Shown: positions 23,986-32,711, counted from the first letter of the stretch. The stretch is DNA of 64,000 bases from Streptomyces sp. NBC_00442 (GCF_036014195.1 NZ_CP107918.1:2542001-2606000); one strand, 5' to 3'. Made by a program: numbers and translations. The notes: a model not told the origin generated them from the sequence alone.

Positions 23986-25308
23986 TCAGATGGAGACGTC
24001 CTCCAGCATTTCGGTCACCAGGGCGGCGATCTGCGAGCGCTCGGACCGGGTGAGGGTGACATGCGCGAACAGCGGGTGCCCCTTGAGCTTTTCGACGACC
24101 GCCACGACACCGTCGTACCGGCCGACCCTCAAGTTGTCGCGCTGGGCCACGTCATGGGTGAGCACCACCCGCGAGTTGGCCCCGATCCTGGACAGAACGG
24201 TCAGCAGGACGTTCCGTTCCAGCGACTGCGCCTCGTCCACGATCACGAAGGCGTCGTGCAGGGAACGCCCCCGGATGTGGGTGAGCGGCAGGACTTCGAG
24301 CATGCCGCGCGAGGTGACCTCCTCGATGACCTCACGGCTCGTCACCGCGGACAGCGTGTCGAAGACGGCCTGGGCCCAGGGGCCCATCTTCTCGGCCTCG
24401 GACCCCGGCAGGTAGCCGAGTTCCTGGCCGCCCACCGCGTACAGCGGCCGGAAGACCATCACCTTCTTGTGCTGCCTGCGCTCCAGGACCGCTTCCAGGC
24501 CCGCGCAGAGCGCGAGCGCCGACTTGCCCGTACCGGCCCGGCCGCCCATCGAGATGATCCCGATCTCGGGGTCGAGCAGCAGGTCGAGCGCGATGCGCTG
24601 CTCGGCGCTGCGGCCGTGGATGCCGAACGCCTCGCGATCGCCCCGCACGAGCTTGACGTTGCCGTCCGGCGAGACCCGGCCGAGCGCCTTGCCGCGCTCG
24701 GAGAGCAGCACGAGGCCGGTGTGGACGGGAAGCTCGGCCGCCTCGGGTACGTAGAGCGTCTCCTCCTCGAAGAGCAGATCGACCTGTTCGCCGCTGAGCG
24801 GCAGTTCGGCCATGCCGTTCCAGCCGGAGTCGGTGATGGCCAGTTCCGCGCGGTACTCCTCCGCGAGCAGCCCCACCGACGACGCCTTGATCCGCAGCGG
24901 CAGGTCCTTCGACACGACGGTGACGTCGTATCCCTCCGCCTGGAGGTTCCGGGCGACGGCGAGGATCCGGGAGTCGTTGTCCCCCAACCTGTAGCCGGCG
25001 GGCAGTACGCCGGGATCGGAATGGTTCAGCTCGACACGGAGGGTGCCGCCGAGCTCCCCCATGGGGATGGGGGCGTCGAGGCGTCCGTACCGGACCCGGA
25101 AGTCGTCGAGCAGGCGCAGGGCCTGCCGGGCGAAGTAGCCGAGCTCGGGATGGTGCCTCTTTGCCTCCAGCTCCGTGACCACGACGATGGGGAGCACCAC
25201 TTCGTGCTCCTCGAACCGGGTCATCGCGTTGGGGTCGGCCAGCAGGACGCTGGTGTCGAGGACGTAGGTGCGCCGGTCGGGCATGCGGCGCTTTGTGCTG
25301 GTCACCAC
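23986..25308 (-). CDS. PIN-PhoH protein (PhoH2-like RNase/RNA helicase)
   Basis: A 440-residue two-domain protein. The PIN ribonuclease domain begins with [12 protein letters not shown] (about 14-25) and has the further acidic residues typical of the fold ([18 protein letters not shown]). The PhoH ATPase follows, with Walker [12 protein letters not shown] at about 257, Walker [12 protein letters not shown] and the PhoH block [11 protein letters not shown]. Mycobacterial PhoH2 couples RNA unwinding to sequence-specific cleavage, and this protein has the same architecture. No antitoxin-like small gene is adjacent, so a toxin-antitoxin pairing is not supported. The GTG at 25308 follows GAGGGGG; 25305 and an ATG at MPDRRTY are alternatives. 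Confidence 0.9.
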   Translation of the reverse strand: MVTSTKRRMPDRRTYVLDTSVLLADPNAMTRFEEHEVVLPIVVVTELEAKRHHPELGYFARQALRLLDDFRVRYGRLDAPIPMGELGGTLRVELNHSDPGVLPAGYRLGDNDSRILAVARNLQAEGYDVTVVSKDLPLRIKASSVGLLAEEYRAELAITDSGWNGMAELPLSGEQVDLLFEEETLYVPEAAELPVHTGLVLLSERGKALGRVSPDGNVKLVRGDREAFGIHGRSAEQRIALDLLLDPEIGIISMGGRAGTGKSALALCAGLEAVLERRQHKKVMVFRPLYAVGGQELGYLPGSEAEKMGPWAQAVFDTLSAVTSREVIEEVTSRGMLEVLPLTHIRGRSLHDAFVIVDEAQSLERNVLLTVLSRIGANSRVVLTHDVAQRDNLRVGRYDGVVAVVEKLKGHPLFAHVTLTRSERSQIAALVTEMLEDVSI

Positions 25309-25564
25309 GGAAGGACGTACCCCCTCGTAAGAGGCGCATGAGAACGAGGTGCGACGGCGTCGCGGAAACGGGGACCGGGCTTCGACCGCGCTGCGCGGGC
25401 CGAGCTCCGGCCCTCCACGTCGCCCGCGCGCGATGCGCGGTCGTCCTGGTGCAAAGGGCCTCCCGGGCGGGTGGCGTTGCGGCCACCCACTGAGATCCGA
25501 CGCCCGTGGGCCGGGCGTCGACCTGGGAGGGTTATGCCCTCGAACAAGCGAAGCCACACCCGCC

Positions 25565-26049
25565 CCGCACCCGAAACCCGGGCCCCCGGGGCTCTGCCCC
25601 GGACCCCGCTCGCGCGTTTTCCCACCCACCCACCCGTGCGGCAACTCCGAAGGTGCGGCCCCCCTGGTGCTCCGCCCCAGCCCCCGACACGTTCACCCAC
25701 CCACCCGCCCGTGCGGCAACTTGAGGGCCTCGGCTCCCTGGGGGCTCCGCCCCCAGACCCCCGTTCGCGCCTGAAGGGCGCTCGTCCTCAATCTCCCCCA
25801 AGGCCTTAAGGGCCAGGGGGGACCCCCATGACAGGCTGAGGATGCCCATGCGGGCCGGCACCGAGTAGCTAAGGGGCGCGGGGAACTGCGCGAGAAGGGG
25901 GCACGGTCCGCACCCGAAAGCGAACCGGGGTTTTAGGGGCGCGGGGAACTGCGCGGCCAGCCGTCCACGGCCCGCGGACGAAAGCGGGGTCAAGGGGCGC
26001 GGGGAACTGCGCGAGCGAGCCTCCACGACCCGCGCCCGAAGGCGCACCC
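25565..26049. repeat. Composite intergenic repeat cluster, copy 1
   Basis: A 741-base gene-free gap (25309-26049) carries three repeat modules in order: (A) two or three copies of a GGGGCTCCGCCCCAGACCCC-type hairpin module (about 25565-25620, 25665-25700, 25735-25770) with CCCACCCACCC and CCCGTGCGGCAAC spacers; (B) a unique block with GGGCGCTCGTCCTCAA, CTCCCCCAAGGCCT and GGGGGGACCCCCATGAC (25775-25845); (C) three copies of GGGGCGCGGGGAACTGCGCG at 25873, 25936 and 25994. The same modules recur in the same order at 53575-54006. No ORF in the gap looks real. Confidence 0.85.
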
Positions 26050-26811
26050 TCAGGTGCCGTACCTCCGATGCCGCGCAGCGTAGTCGCGCAGGGCGCGCAA
26101 GAAGTCGACCTTGCGGAAGGCCGGCCAGAAGACCTCGCAGAAGTAGTACTCGGAGTGCGCGGACTGCCACAGCATGAAGCCGGACAGACGCTGCTCACCA
26201 CTCGTGCGGATCACGAGATCGGGATCGGGCTGCCCCCGCGTGTACAGGTGCTCCGAGATGTGCTCGACATCGACGATCTCCGCGAGCTCCTCGAAGGACG
26301 TGCCCTTCGCCGCGTGCTCCAGCAGCAGGGAGCGGACCGCGTCCGCGATCTCCTGGCGCCCGCCGTAGCCGACGGCGACATTGACCAGTATCCCGTCGAT
26401 GTCGTGCGTGGCCTGCTCGGCCTCCTTGAGCACCGCCTGGGTGTGGCCGGGAAGCAGATCCGCGTTGCCGACGTGGTGCACCCGCCAGCGCCCGTCCGCC
26501 GCCAAGTCCCGTACCGCGTCCTCGATGATGCCGAGCAGCGGGATCAACTGGTCCTCGGGGCGGTCCAGGTTGTCGGTGGAGAGCAGCCAGAGGGTGACGA
26601 CCTCGACGTCCGTCTCGGCACACCAGCCGAGGAGTTCCTGGATCTTGCTGGCGCCGGCCTGGTGGCCCTGCTCGGGGCTGCGCGCCGATGCCTTGGCCCA
26701 GCGCCGGTTGCCGTCCAGAATGACGCCGATGTGCTTGGGCACCTGGTCGTGGTCGAGGCGGCCTTCCACCCGGCGCGCATAGAGCCTGTAGACCAGGTCG
26801 CGCAAACTCAC
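26050..26811 (-). CDS. uppS: Isoprenyl transferase (cis-prenyltransferase, UppS family)
   Basis: Condenses isopentenyl diphosphate onto allylic diphosphates to make polyprenyl diphosphate carriers for peptidoglycan synthesis, at the cytoplasmic membrane face. The 253-residue product has the catalytic block HIGVILDGNRRWAK (Asp33 binds the pyrophosphate Mg), LWLLSTDNLDRP, and the C-terminal substrate region DLVIRTSGEQRLSGFMLWQS with YFCEVFWPAFR. The GTG at 26811 (MSLRDLVYRLYARRVEG) is preferred because GAGAGG lies nine bases upstream; a GTG at 26820 is an alternative. Streptomyces carry more than one UppS paralogue; which prenyl chain length this one makes cannot be told from sequence. Confidence 0.93.
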   Translation of the reverse strand: MSLRDLVYRLYARRVEGRLDHDQVPKHIGVILDGNRRWAKASARSPEQGHQAGASKIQELLGWCAETDVEVVTLWLLSTDNLDRPEDQLIPLLGIIEDAVRDLAADGRWRVHHVGNADLLPGHTQAVLKEAEQATHDIDGILVNVAVGYGGRQEIADAVRSLLLEHAAKGTSFEELAEIVDVEHISEHLYTRGQPDPDLVIRTSGEQRLSGFMLWQSAHSEYYFCEVFWPAFRKVDFLRALRDYAARHRRYGT

Positions 26812-26947
26812 CGATTTCACCCTCTCGTTGCCTTCCGGGGGCCCGCCGCCGCCCCGCACACCGGCCGCCCCAGGGAAAGCACAGTACTGCGCACGGGTCA
26901 TGGCGGCCCAACTCGGTCTGTCACAAGTCCGTGATAAGCAGGGAAAC

Positions 26948-27985
26948 GTGACTGAATCGCTCCGCTTCCTCGCCGCCGCCGACCGCTACGACTCCATGGA
27001 GTACCGCCGCACGGGCCTCAGCGGCCTCAAGCTGCCCGCCGTGTCGCTCGGCCTGTGGCACAACTTCGGTGACGACCGCGCCCTCGAAACCCAGCGCGCG
27101 ATCCTGCGCCGCGCCTTCGACCTGGGCGTCACACACTTCGACCTGGCCAACAACTACGGCCCGCCGCCCGGCTCGGCCGAGCTGAACTTCGGCAAGATTT
27201 TCGGCCAGGACTTCGCTCCGTACCGGGACGAGCTCGTCATCTCCACCAAGGCCGGCTATCTGATGCACCCCGGGCCGTACGGCGAGTGGGGTTCGCGCAA
27301 GTACCTGATGTCGTCGCTGGACGCATCGCTCAAGCGGATGGGTCTCGACCACGTCGACATCTTCTACTCGCACCGCTTCGATCCCCACACTCCGCTGGAG
27401 GAGACGATGGGCGCGCTCGCCTCCGCCGTCCAGCAGGGCAAGGCGCTGTACGTGGGCGTCTCCTCCTACAACAGCGAGCAGACCGGGCAGGCGGCGCGCC
27501 TGCTGCGGGAGATGGGGGTGCCGGCCCTGATCCACCAGCCCTCGTACTCCATGATCAACCGCTGGACGGAGCAGGACGGCCTGCTCGACACCCTGGAGGC
27601 GGCCGGCATGGGCTGCATCTCCTTCGCGCCGCTCGCCCAGGGCCTGCTCACCGACAAGTACCTCTCGGGCATCCCGGAGGGCTCGCGCGCGGCCCAGGGC
27701 AAGTCCCTGGACCCGAACCTGCTCTCCGATGACGTCGTACGCCGTCTGCGCGGCCTGAACGACATCGCCGCCCGGCGCGGCCAGTCGCTCGCGCAGCTGG
27801 CGCTGACCTGGGTGCTGCGCGATCCGCGCATGACGTCGGCGCTGATCGGCGCGTCCAGCGTGCGGCAGTTGGAGCAGAACGTGGCGGCGCTGGCCGGACC
27901 GGCGCTCACCGACGCGGAGTTGAAGGAGATCGACACCTTCGCCGTGGACACCGAGGGCACCAACATCTGGGCCGGACGCGGCTGA
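26948..27985 (+). CDS. Aldo/keto reductase (YghZ/Kv-beta-like)
   Basis: A 345-residue NADPH-dependent reductase. The catalytic tetrad is visible: Asp in FDLANNYGP with Tyr six residues on, Lys in ISTKAGYL, and His in FYSHRFDPHTP. The GYLMHPGPYGEWGSRKYL block and the C-terminal AQLALTWVLRDPRMTSALIGAS cofactor region put it with the glyceraldehyde-reducing YghZ/Kv-beta branch, which detoxifies methylglyoxal and related aldehydes. The GTG at 26948 has AGGGA upstream and gives MTESLRF; an ATG at 26996 is an alternative. It is divergent from uppS. Confidence 0.93.
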   Translation: MTESLRFLAAADRYDSMEYRRTGLSGLKLPAVSLGLWHNFGDDRALETQRAILRRAFDLGVTHFDLANNYGPPPGSAELNFGKIFGQDFAPYRDELVISTKAGYLMHPGPYGEWGSRKYLMSSLDASLKRMGLDHVDIFYSHRFDPHTPLEETMGALASAVQQGKALYVGVSSYNSEQTGQAARLLREMGVPALIHQPSYSMINRWTEQDGLLDTLEAAGMGCISFAPLAQGLLTDKYLSGIPEGSRAAQGKSLDPNLLSDDVVRRLRGLNDIAARRGQSLAQLALTWVLRDPRMTSALIGASSVRQLEQNVAALAGPALTDAELKEIDTFAVDTEGTNIWAGRG

Positions 27986-28026
27986 CGCACTGCTGCCGCG
28001 CGGGGCGGCGCGGGGCGCCGGAAATG

Positions 28027-28117
28027 AAAAAACGGGCCGGTCCGTGGGGGGGATACGGACCGGCCCGAGGGGGGGTTTCCACCATAACCCTTCGTAAGTA
28101 CTCCTGGGTGCCACGGC
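28027..28117 (-). ncRNA. Probable 6C RNA (actinobacterial small RNA)
   Basis: Read on the minus strand, this region has two runs of seven C. The second lies in the loop of a perfect 13-bp stem (CGGGCCGGTCCGT, loop ATCCCCCCC, then its complement) followed directly by six U, an intrinsic terminator rare in this genome. The first run (28069-28075) follows AAGGGTTATGGTGGAAAC just upstream. Two C-rich loops of six or more C near a terminator define the 6C family (M. tuberculosis B11 and corynebacterial 6C). A plausible -10 (TAGTTC, 28124-28129) gives a transcript of about 90 nt. The exact 5' end is uncertain and hairpin 1 is not well resolved by eye. Confidence 0.6.
28033..28067. terminator. 13-bp hairpin shared by the aldo/keto reductase gene and the 6C RNA
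   Basis: Arms 28033-28045 and 28055-28067 are perfect complements around a nine-base loop. The U-tract is on the minus-strand side (28027-28032), so it is an intrinsic terminator for minus-strand transcription. On the plus strand it lies 48 bases after the aldo/keto reductase stop and may serve that gene too. Confidence 0.85.
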
Positions 28118-28351
28118 GCTCCAGAACTACGCTCCGAAACCGGGCCAGTACGGTTTCGCGGTCCCTCGCAGGGGTGACCCGGACCCCGGACCCGGCTTGA
28201 CCGTGCAGGTCACAGGGGTTGCCGCCGCGCGAAGGCGGGGCCGGCGGCCGCGTCGGCGGGGTGAGAATTCGCTCCGGGTGTGCTTCACCCCACTGGCGCA
28301 AGGGCGGCGGCGCCGCGTGACTGTGCGGTGCCACCCCGTACACGACAGCGC
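28118..28351. other. Gap between the 6C RNA candidate and the DUF2079 gene
   Basis: This should hold the small RNA promoter. No credible ORF is seen on either strand. The ACCCGGACCCCGGACCCGG stretch near 28178 is a short imperfect direct repeat only. Confidence 0.5.
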
Positions 28352-29899
28352 TTACTTCGCGGGCCCTCGGGCCGCCGCGCGACGCAGCAGCGAGATCCCG
28401 TCCGCCTGTGCCACCCGTACGTATCCGTACCGGGCGAGCGCGAGGGCGTACTCCCGTTCCTGACGGTCCGCCGGATAGGGCCAGGTGCCGGGCGGGTACG
28501 GCCAGGACGGCGCGGGACGGCGGTCGTAGGCGATCCACTGTGCCGTGGGGCGCGGGACGGAGCGGTCCTTCTCGTACAGCTTGCCCGCCACCGGGAACGT
28601 CGGGAACAGGACGACCGTTGCGCGCGAAGTGAGCTGGGGCGCAAGGCGGTTGGAGGCGGCGACGGTCGCGCCGTCGGGGATGTGCCGCAGCAGGCCGCGT
28701 ACGGCGAGGACGTGCGGGTCGGTGCGCCAGGTGGAGCGGTGGGCGACCTGGGCCAGGGGGAACGACGGCGCGAGGACCAGGGTGACGGCGGCGACGGTCG
28801 CGAGCGAGGCCCGCACATGGCGCCGGGCGAGCGGATCGCCGGCGGCGGCGTAGGGACGCAGGGCGTCGACGAGGGCCGCGAACACGACGGGCATCAGGAC
28901 GGCCGTGTAGTGGAAGGCGGTCCCCCAGTGGAAGGCGTTGGTCGACAGCATCCGCCAGCCGAGCGTGGGCGCGGCGATCAGGGCGAGCGGCGAGCGCAGG
29001 GCGATGAGCGCGGCGGGCGCGAAGACCAGAACGAGGGTCGTCGCCTTCACCTCCGGGCGCACCGCGTCCAGCGGCGCGAGCAGGAGCGTGGTGAGGAGCG
29101 AGTGGTGGGCGGGTGCGAGGTTCGCGGCGTGTGCGTAACCGCCCGCCGGGTTGAAGAAGGGCAGCGCCACCTTGAATTCGAGGGCGCTGCCCAGGAGGCC
29201 GAGCGCGGCGGTGGCCAGGCCGAGGCGGCGCGGTCCGCGCCAGGCCACGTACGCCCCGATCGCGGCCAGCGTGAGCCCGAGGTCCTCCTTGACCAGGAGC
29301 AGCGGCACGCCCCAGGCGACCGCGCGCCGCCAGTTGCGGCGGGCCAGCGCTTCGAGGGCGTACGAGACGAGCGGGACCGCGAAGCAGACCTCGTGGAAGT
29401 CGAAGCCGACCGCCGAGGCGATGCCCCAGCTCAGCCCGTATCCGAAGGCGATGACGTGGGCGGCTCCGCGGCCGATGACCCGCGCGGCCTGGCGCGCGAG
29501 CGGCACCACGGCGAGCGCGAGCAGCGCGGCCTGCGCGAGGAGCAGCGTGTACGGGGAGGGGGCGAGGCGGTACAGGGGGGCGAGGACGGCGAGGACGGGG
29601 TGGAAGTGGTCACCGAGGAGGTTGAAGCCGTCGCCGCGCAGCGGGGCGACGGGCGCGTCGAGGCGGGCGTAGGCGCGCACCGCCTGTTCGAAGATGCCGA
29701 GGTCGTAGCCGGTGGTGCGGACCAGCGCCTGGCGGCGGGCGGAGACGGTGGCGTACAGGAGGAACAGCGCGGCGGCCCACCCCCACCACAGGAGGGCGGG
29801 CCGGCCGACGCGTACGCGCGGGATGCGGAAGGCGACGGGCAGAAGCGTGGTCGGCGACTGGATACGCCGCTCTACCCTTTGGTCAGCAATTGTCCCCAT
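28352..29899 (-). CDS. DUF2079 multi-spanning membrane protein
   Basis: About 515 residues with around ten transmembrane helices, starting at LLWWGWAAALFLLYATVSA (about 34-52). The DUF2079 core follows: GYDLGIFEQAVRAYA, LLGDHFHPVLAVLAPLYRL with the conserved DHFHP, and DFHEVCFAVPLVSYALEAL. The family resembles GT-C-type polyprenyl-phosphate-dependent glycosyltransferases in layout, but no activity has been proven. The ATG lies eight bases after TAGCAT (29908-29913), so a leaderless start is possible, although the methyltransferase gene ends just 11 bases upstream and co-transcription is equally likely. Confidence 0.85.
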   Translation of the reverse strand: MGTIADQRVERRIQSPTTLLPVAFRIPRVRVGRPALLWWGWAAALFLLYATVSARRQALVRTTGYDLGIFEQAVRAYARLDAPVAPLRGDGFNLLGDHFHPVLAVLAPLYRLAPSPYTLLLAQAALLALAVVPLARQAARVIGRGAAHVIAFGYGLSWGIASAVGFDFHEVCFAVPLVSYALEALARRNWRRAVAWGVPLLLVKEDLGLTLAAIGAYVAWRGPRRLGLATAALGLLGSALEFKVALPFFNPAGGYAHAANLAPAHHSLLTTLLLAPLDAVRPEVKATTLVLVFAPAALIALRSPLALIAAPTLGWRMLSTNAFHWGTAFHYTAVLMPVVFAALVDALRPYAAAGDPLARRHVRASLATVAAVTLVLAPSFPLAQVAHRSTWRTDPHVLAVRGLLRHIPDGATVAASNRLAPQLTSRATVVLFPTFPVAGKLYEKDRSVPRPTAQWIAYDRRPAPSWPYPPGTWPYPADRQEREYALALARYGYVRVAQADGISLLRRAAARGPAK

Positions 29900-29910
29900 A
29901 TGGCCCGATG

Positions 29911-30714
29911 CTAGGCAGTGCGGGACGGCCTCAGGGGCTTCCGTGCCTCGATCAGGAAGCGTGTCGTGTGCGCGACGAAGGGGCCTTCGGTACGGATCTG
30001 CTCGTCGAGCGCCTTCAACTGGTCGCGGTACTCCTCGACGGTGAAGCCGGGCACCATCCAGATCACCTTGCGCAGGAAGTAGACGACGGCGCCGATGTCG
30101 TTGAACTCGGTACGCAGCTTCTCCAGCCGCAGGTCGACGACTTCGAGCCCGGCGCTCTCGGCCTCCTTGCGCGCCTTGCCGGGGTCCCGCCCGCCCCGCA
30201 CTTCGGGCGGCTGCGGGCCCAGGAAGTACTCGACGAGCTCGAACACACTGGCCGGGCCCACCTGTTGGGAGAAGTACGTGCCCCCGGGCGACAGCACTCG
30301 GGCGATCTCCGACCACCAGGTGGTGACCGGATGCCGGCTGACCACCAGGTCGAAGGCGCCGTCGGCGAACGGCAGCGGCGGCTTGTCCTCGTCGGCGACG
30401 ACCGCCACTCCACGTGGGTGGAGCAGGCCGGTGGCGCGGGCGACGTTGGGCGGCCAGCCCTCCGTGGCGACGGCGAGCGGCGGCAGCTGGGGCACGGCGG
30501 CGAGGACTTCGCCGCCGCCGGTCTGGATGTCGAGGGCGGCGGTCGCCTTCGCCATCCGGCCGGCCATCGCACGGGCGTACCCCCAGGACGGCCGCTCTTC
30601 GCTGGCCCGGCCGTCGAGCCAGGAGAAGTCCCAGCCGTCGACGGAGACGGACGCGGCCTCGTCGATCAGTTCCTCGAAGGGGCGGTTGTTGTGGTTCCTG
30701 ATGTTTCGGCCCAT
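29911..30714 (-). CDS. SAM-dependent methyltransferase
   Basis: A 267-residue class I methyltransferase. Motif I appears as ALDIQTGGGEVLAAV (about 60-74, GxGxG-like), followed by an acidic motif II region, FDLVVSRHPVTTWWSEIARV as motif IV, and VLSPGGTYFSQQVGP as post-motif. It matches UbiE/23S rRNA G748-type small-molecule methyltransferases in layout; the substrate is unknown. The ATG follows TAGGGT-N7 with no ribosome-binding site, indicating a leaderless transcript. The DUF2079 gene follows in the same direction after 11 bases. Confidence 0.85.
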   Translation of the reverse strand: MGRNIRNHNNRPFEELIDEAASVSVDGWDFSWLDGRASEERPSWGYARAMAGRMAKATAALDIQTGGGEVLAAVPQLPPLAVATEGWPPNVARATGLLHPRGVAVVADEDKPPLPFADGAFDLVVSRHPVTTWWSEIARVLSPGGTYFSQQVGPASVFELVEYFLGPQPPEVRGGRDPGKARKEAESAGLEVVDLRLEKLRTEFNDIGAVVYFLRKVIWMVPGFTVEEYRDQLKALDEQIRTEGPFVAHTTRFLIEARKPLRPSRTA

Positions 30715-30721
30715 GTTGCGG

Positions 30722-30727
30722 ACCCTA
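30722..30727 (-). promoter_or_regulatory. -10 element (TAGGGT) of the methyltransferase leaderless promoter
   Basis: Minus-strand TAGGGT is seven bases before the ATG at 30714. A second, divergent -10 (TACCGT, 30749-30754) faces the other way 21 bp away, so the two promoters are back to back in a 46-base gap. Confidence 0.6.
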
Positions 30728-30748
30728 CGCGGCGGCCCCGCGAGCCAC

Positions 30749-30754
30749 TACCGT
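30749..30754 (+). promoter_or_regulatory. -10 element (TACCGT) of the DUF192 leaderless promoter
   Basis: TACCGT is followed by six bases and the ATG at 30761. This decides the start: a downstream GTG at 30788 has a GGAGGG but at 11-base spacing. Confidence 0.6.
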
Positions 30755-30760
30755 TTATCC

Positions 30761-31135
30761 ATGGGCCGATGGAGGGACGGAACGGGCGTGTTGAGCGTGC
30801 TCGACGGCGCCGGGGCGGCGGTCGCGCTGGAGATCGCGGCGTCCTACCGGGCCCGTACGCGGGGCCTGCTCGGCCGGGACGGCATCGACGGCGTGATCCT
30901 CCTCACTCCCGCGAGCAGTGTGCACACCTTCCGGATGCGCTTCGCGATCGACGTGGCCCATCTGGACCGGCATCTGAGGGTGATCGCGGTACGCACCATG
31001 GCGCCGGGCCGGCTCGGCGCGCTCCGGCCGCGCGCGCGGCACGTCCTGGAGGCGGAGGCGGGCGCGATGGCCGGGTGGGGACTGCGGCCGGGCGTCGTCG
31101 TGTCGGTCGCGACCGGTCAGGGTCTCAGGACTTGA
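30761..31135 (+). CDS. DUF192 family protein
   Basis: A 124-residue protein with the DUF192 core: SYRARTRGLLGRDGIDGVILLTPASSVHTFRM..IDVAHLD, where the G-L-L-G and H-T-F/M-x-M positions are typical, and GxxxVLEAEAG near the C-terminus. The family is a small beta-barrel of unknown function, often near pilus or secretion genes. The start at 30761 follows a leaderless -10; GTG 30788 is an alternative. Its last 11 bases overlap the end of the convergent lipoprotein-like gene. Confidence 0.82.
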   Translation: MGRWRDGTGVLSVLDGAGAAVALEIAASYRARTRGLLGRDGIDGVILLTPASSVHTFRMRFAIDVAHLDRHLRVIAVRTMAPGRLGALRPRARHVLEAEAGAMAGWGLRPGVVVSVATGQGLRT

Positions 31136-31880
31136 GCTTGGCCGCCTGCGCAACGGCGAGCTCGGCGGGGATCTGGGGCGTGTCGTCCCCGGTGACGTCG
31201 ACGGCGTAGTACGTCACCACGGTCGTCCCGCTCCGCACCACCAGGAAGACCATCGGCACGGGGTCGCCCTGGGCCACGCCCATCAGCTCGTACGCGATGG
31301 CCTCGTCGCCCGCCTTCGGCGCGGGCAGCTCCCTGACCTCGGTGAAGGCCGACGGCTCCAGGTCTCCGCCCTTGGTGGTGAACCCGTCCGCGCAGGCTTC
31401 GATGGCGGCACGCAGCCGGGGCAGCACCTCGGTGGCGCCGGAGGGGTGGGCGCCGAGCACCTCGGTGACGACAGTTTGGTCGGCCTGCCCGTCCTCGGTG
31501 GTGTTGGTGAGCCGCCGGAAGACGGTCGCGGAGGGGGCGGGCTGGGGCGTGCCGTTGATGACGGACACGAAGGGCATGCAGGCGGCCTTCGAAGTGCGCG
31601 AGCTGCCGGTGGGGGTGCCGCCCTCCATGGGCTCGGCCGCGAAGTCCTTCACGTCGCCCGTCACGAGCGCGGCGGCGGCGAGCCGCCCGCTGTCGAGCGC
31701 TCCCGGCGCCGCCTTGACCTGCGTGGACGCGCTCGCACCGGGCGCGACCCCGGTCTCACGCACCGAGCCCCCCTCGCCCCCGGCCCCCGCGTCGGCGGGC
31801 CCGCACGAGGCCGCGGCGGCAAGCGCGACGAGACACACCCCGGCCGTCGCCGTACGGCTCCGTAGCAGCCTTGGCTTCAT
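31125..31880 (-). CDS. Putative secreted or lipid-anchored protein of unknown function
   Basis: A 251-residue exported protein. The N-terminus MKPRLLRSRTATAG plus a hydrophobic Ala/Leu core ends at SCGPADAG; the Cys is placed as in a lipobox but with Ala at -3, so lipid anchoring is uncertain. The mature part starts with a flexible Gly/Ala/Ser segment, then an alpha/beta region with two Cys (ACMPFVSVING and EACADGF). It resembles the Streptomyces hypothetical sensor/lipoprotein class without a named family. The ATG lies seven bases after TACGGT (31888-31893), so it is probably leaderless. Its 3' end overlaps DUF192 by 11 bases. Confidence 0.75.
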   Translation of the reverse strand: MKPRLLRSRTATAGVCLVALAAAASCGPADAGAGGEGGSVRETGVAPGASASTQVKAAPGALDSGRLAAAALVTGDVKDFAAEPMEGGTPTGSSRTSKAACMPFVSVINGTPQPAPSATVFRRLTNTTEDGQADQTVVTEVLGAHPSGATEVLPRLRAAIEACADGFTTKGGDLEPSAFTEVRELPAPKAGDEAIAYELMGVAQGDPVPMVFLVVRSGTTVVTYYAVDVTGDDTPQIPAELAVAQAAKLKS

Positions 31881-32056
31881 ACCCAGCACCGTAACAACCA
31901 CTCCTGTGGATTGGCTGGGTCCCGCCCACCCATTTCCGCCCGCGCATCCGCGCCGCGCACGCCGTGTGGGGGGCGGGTACCCGGGCCCGGCGAGGCTTAA
32001 CTCCTGCCGGCGGCCCGGCGATTGGCGAGCGCACCATTCGACCGCACCATTCGGGG

Positions 32057-32084
32057 GGAGGCGGAGCAGCACACCCCCGCCTCC
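32057..32084 (-). terminator. Hairpin at the end of the Tad locus
   Basis: GGAGGCGG (32057-32064) and CCGCCTCC (32077-32084) form an 8-bp stem whose arm reaches the stop codon of the OmpA-domain gene, the last gene of the Tad cluster on the minus strand. Direct repeats of ATTCGACCGCACC follow. Confidence 0.55.
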
Positions 32085-32704
32085 TAACCGCCGCTCCGGG
32101 TGAAGCTGACCTCCACGCGGCGGTTCTTCTTGCGGCCGTCCTCCGTGGAGTTGTCGGAGATCGGGTAGTCCTCTGCGTAGCCCCGGATCTCGAACGTGAC
32201 GTCGGGGCCGAGGGAGAGGGAGAGCGCCTTCTGTACGGCGTCGGCCCGTTCCTTCGACAGGACCACGCCGTGCTCGTGCGTACCGAGGTTGTCCGTGAAG
32301 CCGAAGACTCGGACGCTCGTCGCCTTCTGCTTCTTGATCTCCGCGGCGATGCCCTGGATGCGGTCGTTGGCATCGGGTGACAGGGCCGCGCTGTCCATCG
32401 CGAACAGCACCTCCGCCTGCAGCGCGAACGTCACGTTCGTGTTGGTGTCGGAGCGCCGCTCCTCGCCGCCCTGGTCCTCGACGATCGACTTGATGTCCAG
32501 CACCTTCGGCGCGGCGAGCGTGCCGCCCTCGGGGAGCTTCAGGTTCGGCGAGGTCCCGTCGACCTTCATCGAGGGATCACTCGTCGCCTCGGTGCCGGGC
32601 AGCGGGGGGCTGCTGGGCGTCTCGTCGGCGTATGCGGTGCTGGTGCCGGCGGCAAGAACTAGCGCGGCGGCGAACGCTACGGCTGCGTGCCGGGTTCTGG
32701 TCAT
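32084..32704 (-). CDS. OmpA-family peptidoglycan-binding protein of the Tad locus
   Basis: A 206-residue secreted protein. A clear signal peptide (MTRTRHAAVAFAAALVLAAGTSTAYA) ends at about 26. The OmpA C-terminal domain covers about 85-205: a FALQAEVLFAMDSAALSP beta strand, then the peptidoglycan-binding loop VRVFGFTDNLGTHEHGVVLS with ERADAVQKAL and the closing KKNRRVEVSF. The domain binds the meso-DAP peptide of the wall. Many tad clusters encode such a protein, probably anchoring the secretion machine or pilus to the wall. It lies seven bases after the lipoprotein gene in the same operon. Confidence 0.9.
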   Translation of the reverse strand: MTRTRHAAVAFAAALVLAAGTSTAYADETPSSPPLPGTEATSDPSMKVDGTSPNLKLPEGGTLAAPKVLDIKSIVEDQGGEERRSDTNTNVTFALQAEVLFAMDSAALSPDANDRIQGIAAEIKKQKATSVRVFGFTDNLGTHEHGVVLSKERADAVQKALSLSLGPDVTFEIRGYAEDYPISDNSTEDGRKKNRRVEVSFTRSGG

Positions 32705-32711
32705 GGCGTGA

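Noticed and set aside
25873-26013. Regularly spaced 20-bp repeats as a CRISPR array
   Set aside because: Only three copies, spacings near 60 bp with related, not unique, spacers, no cas genes nearby, and the unit recurs with the same linkers at 53861-54006.
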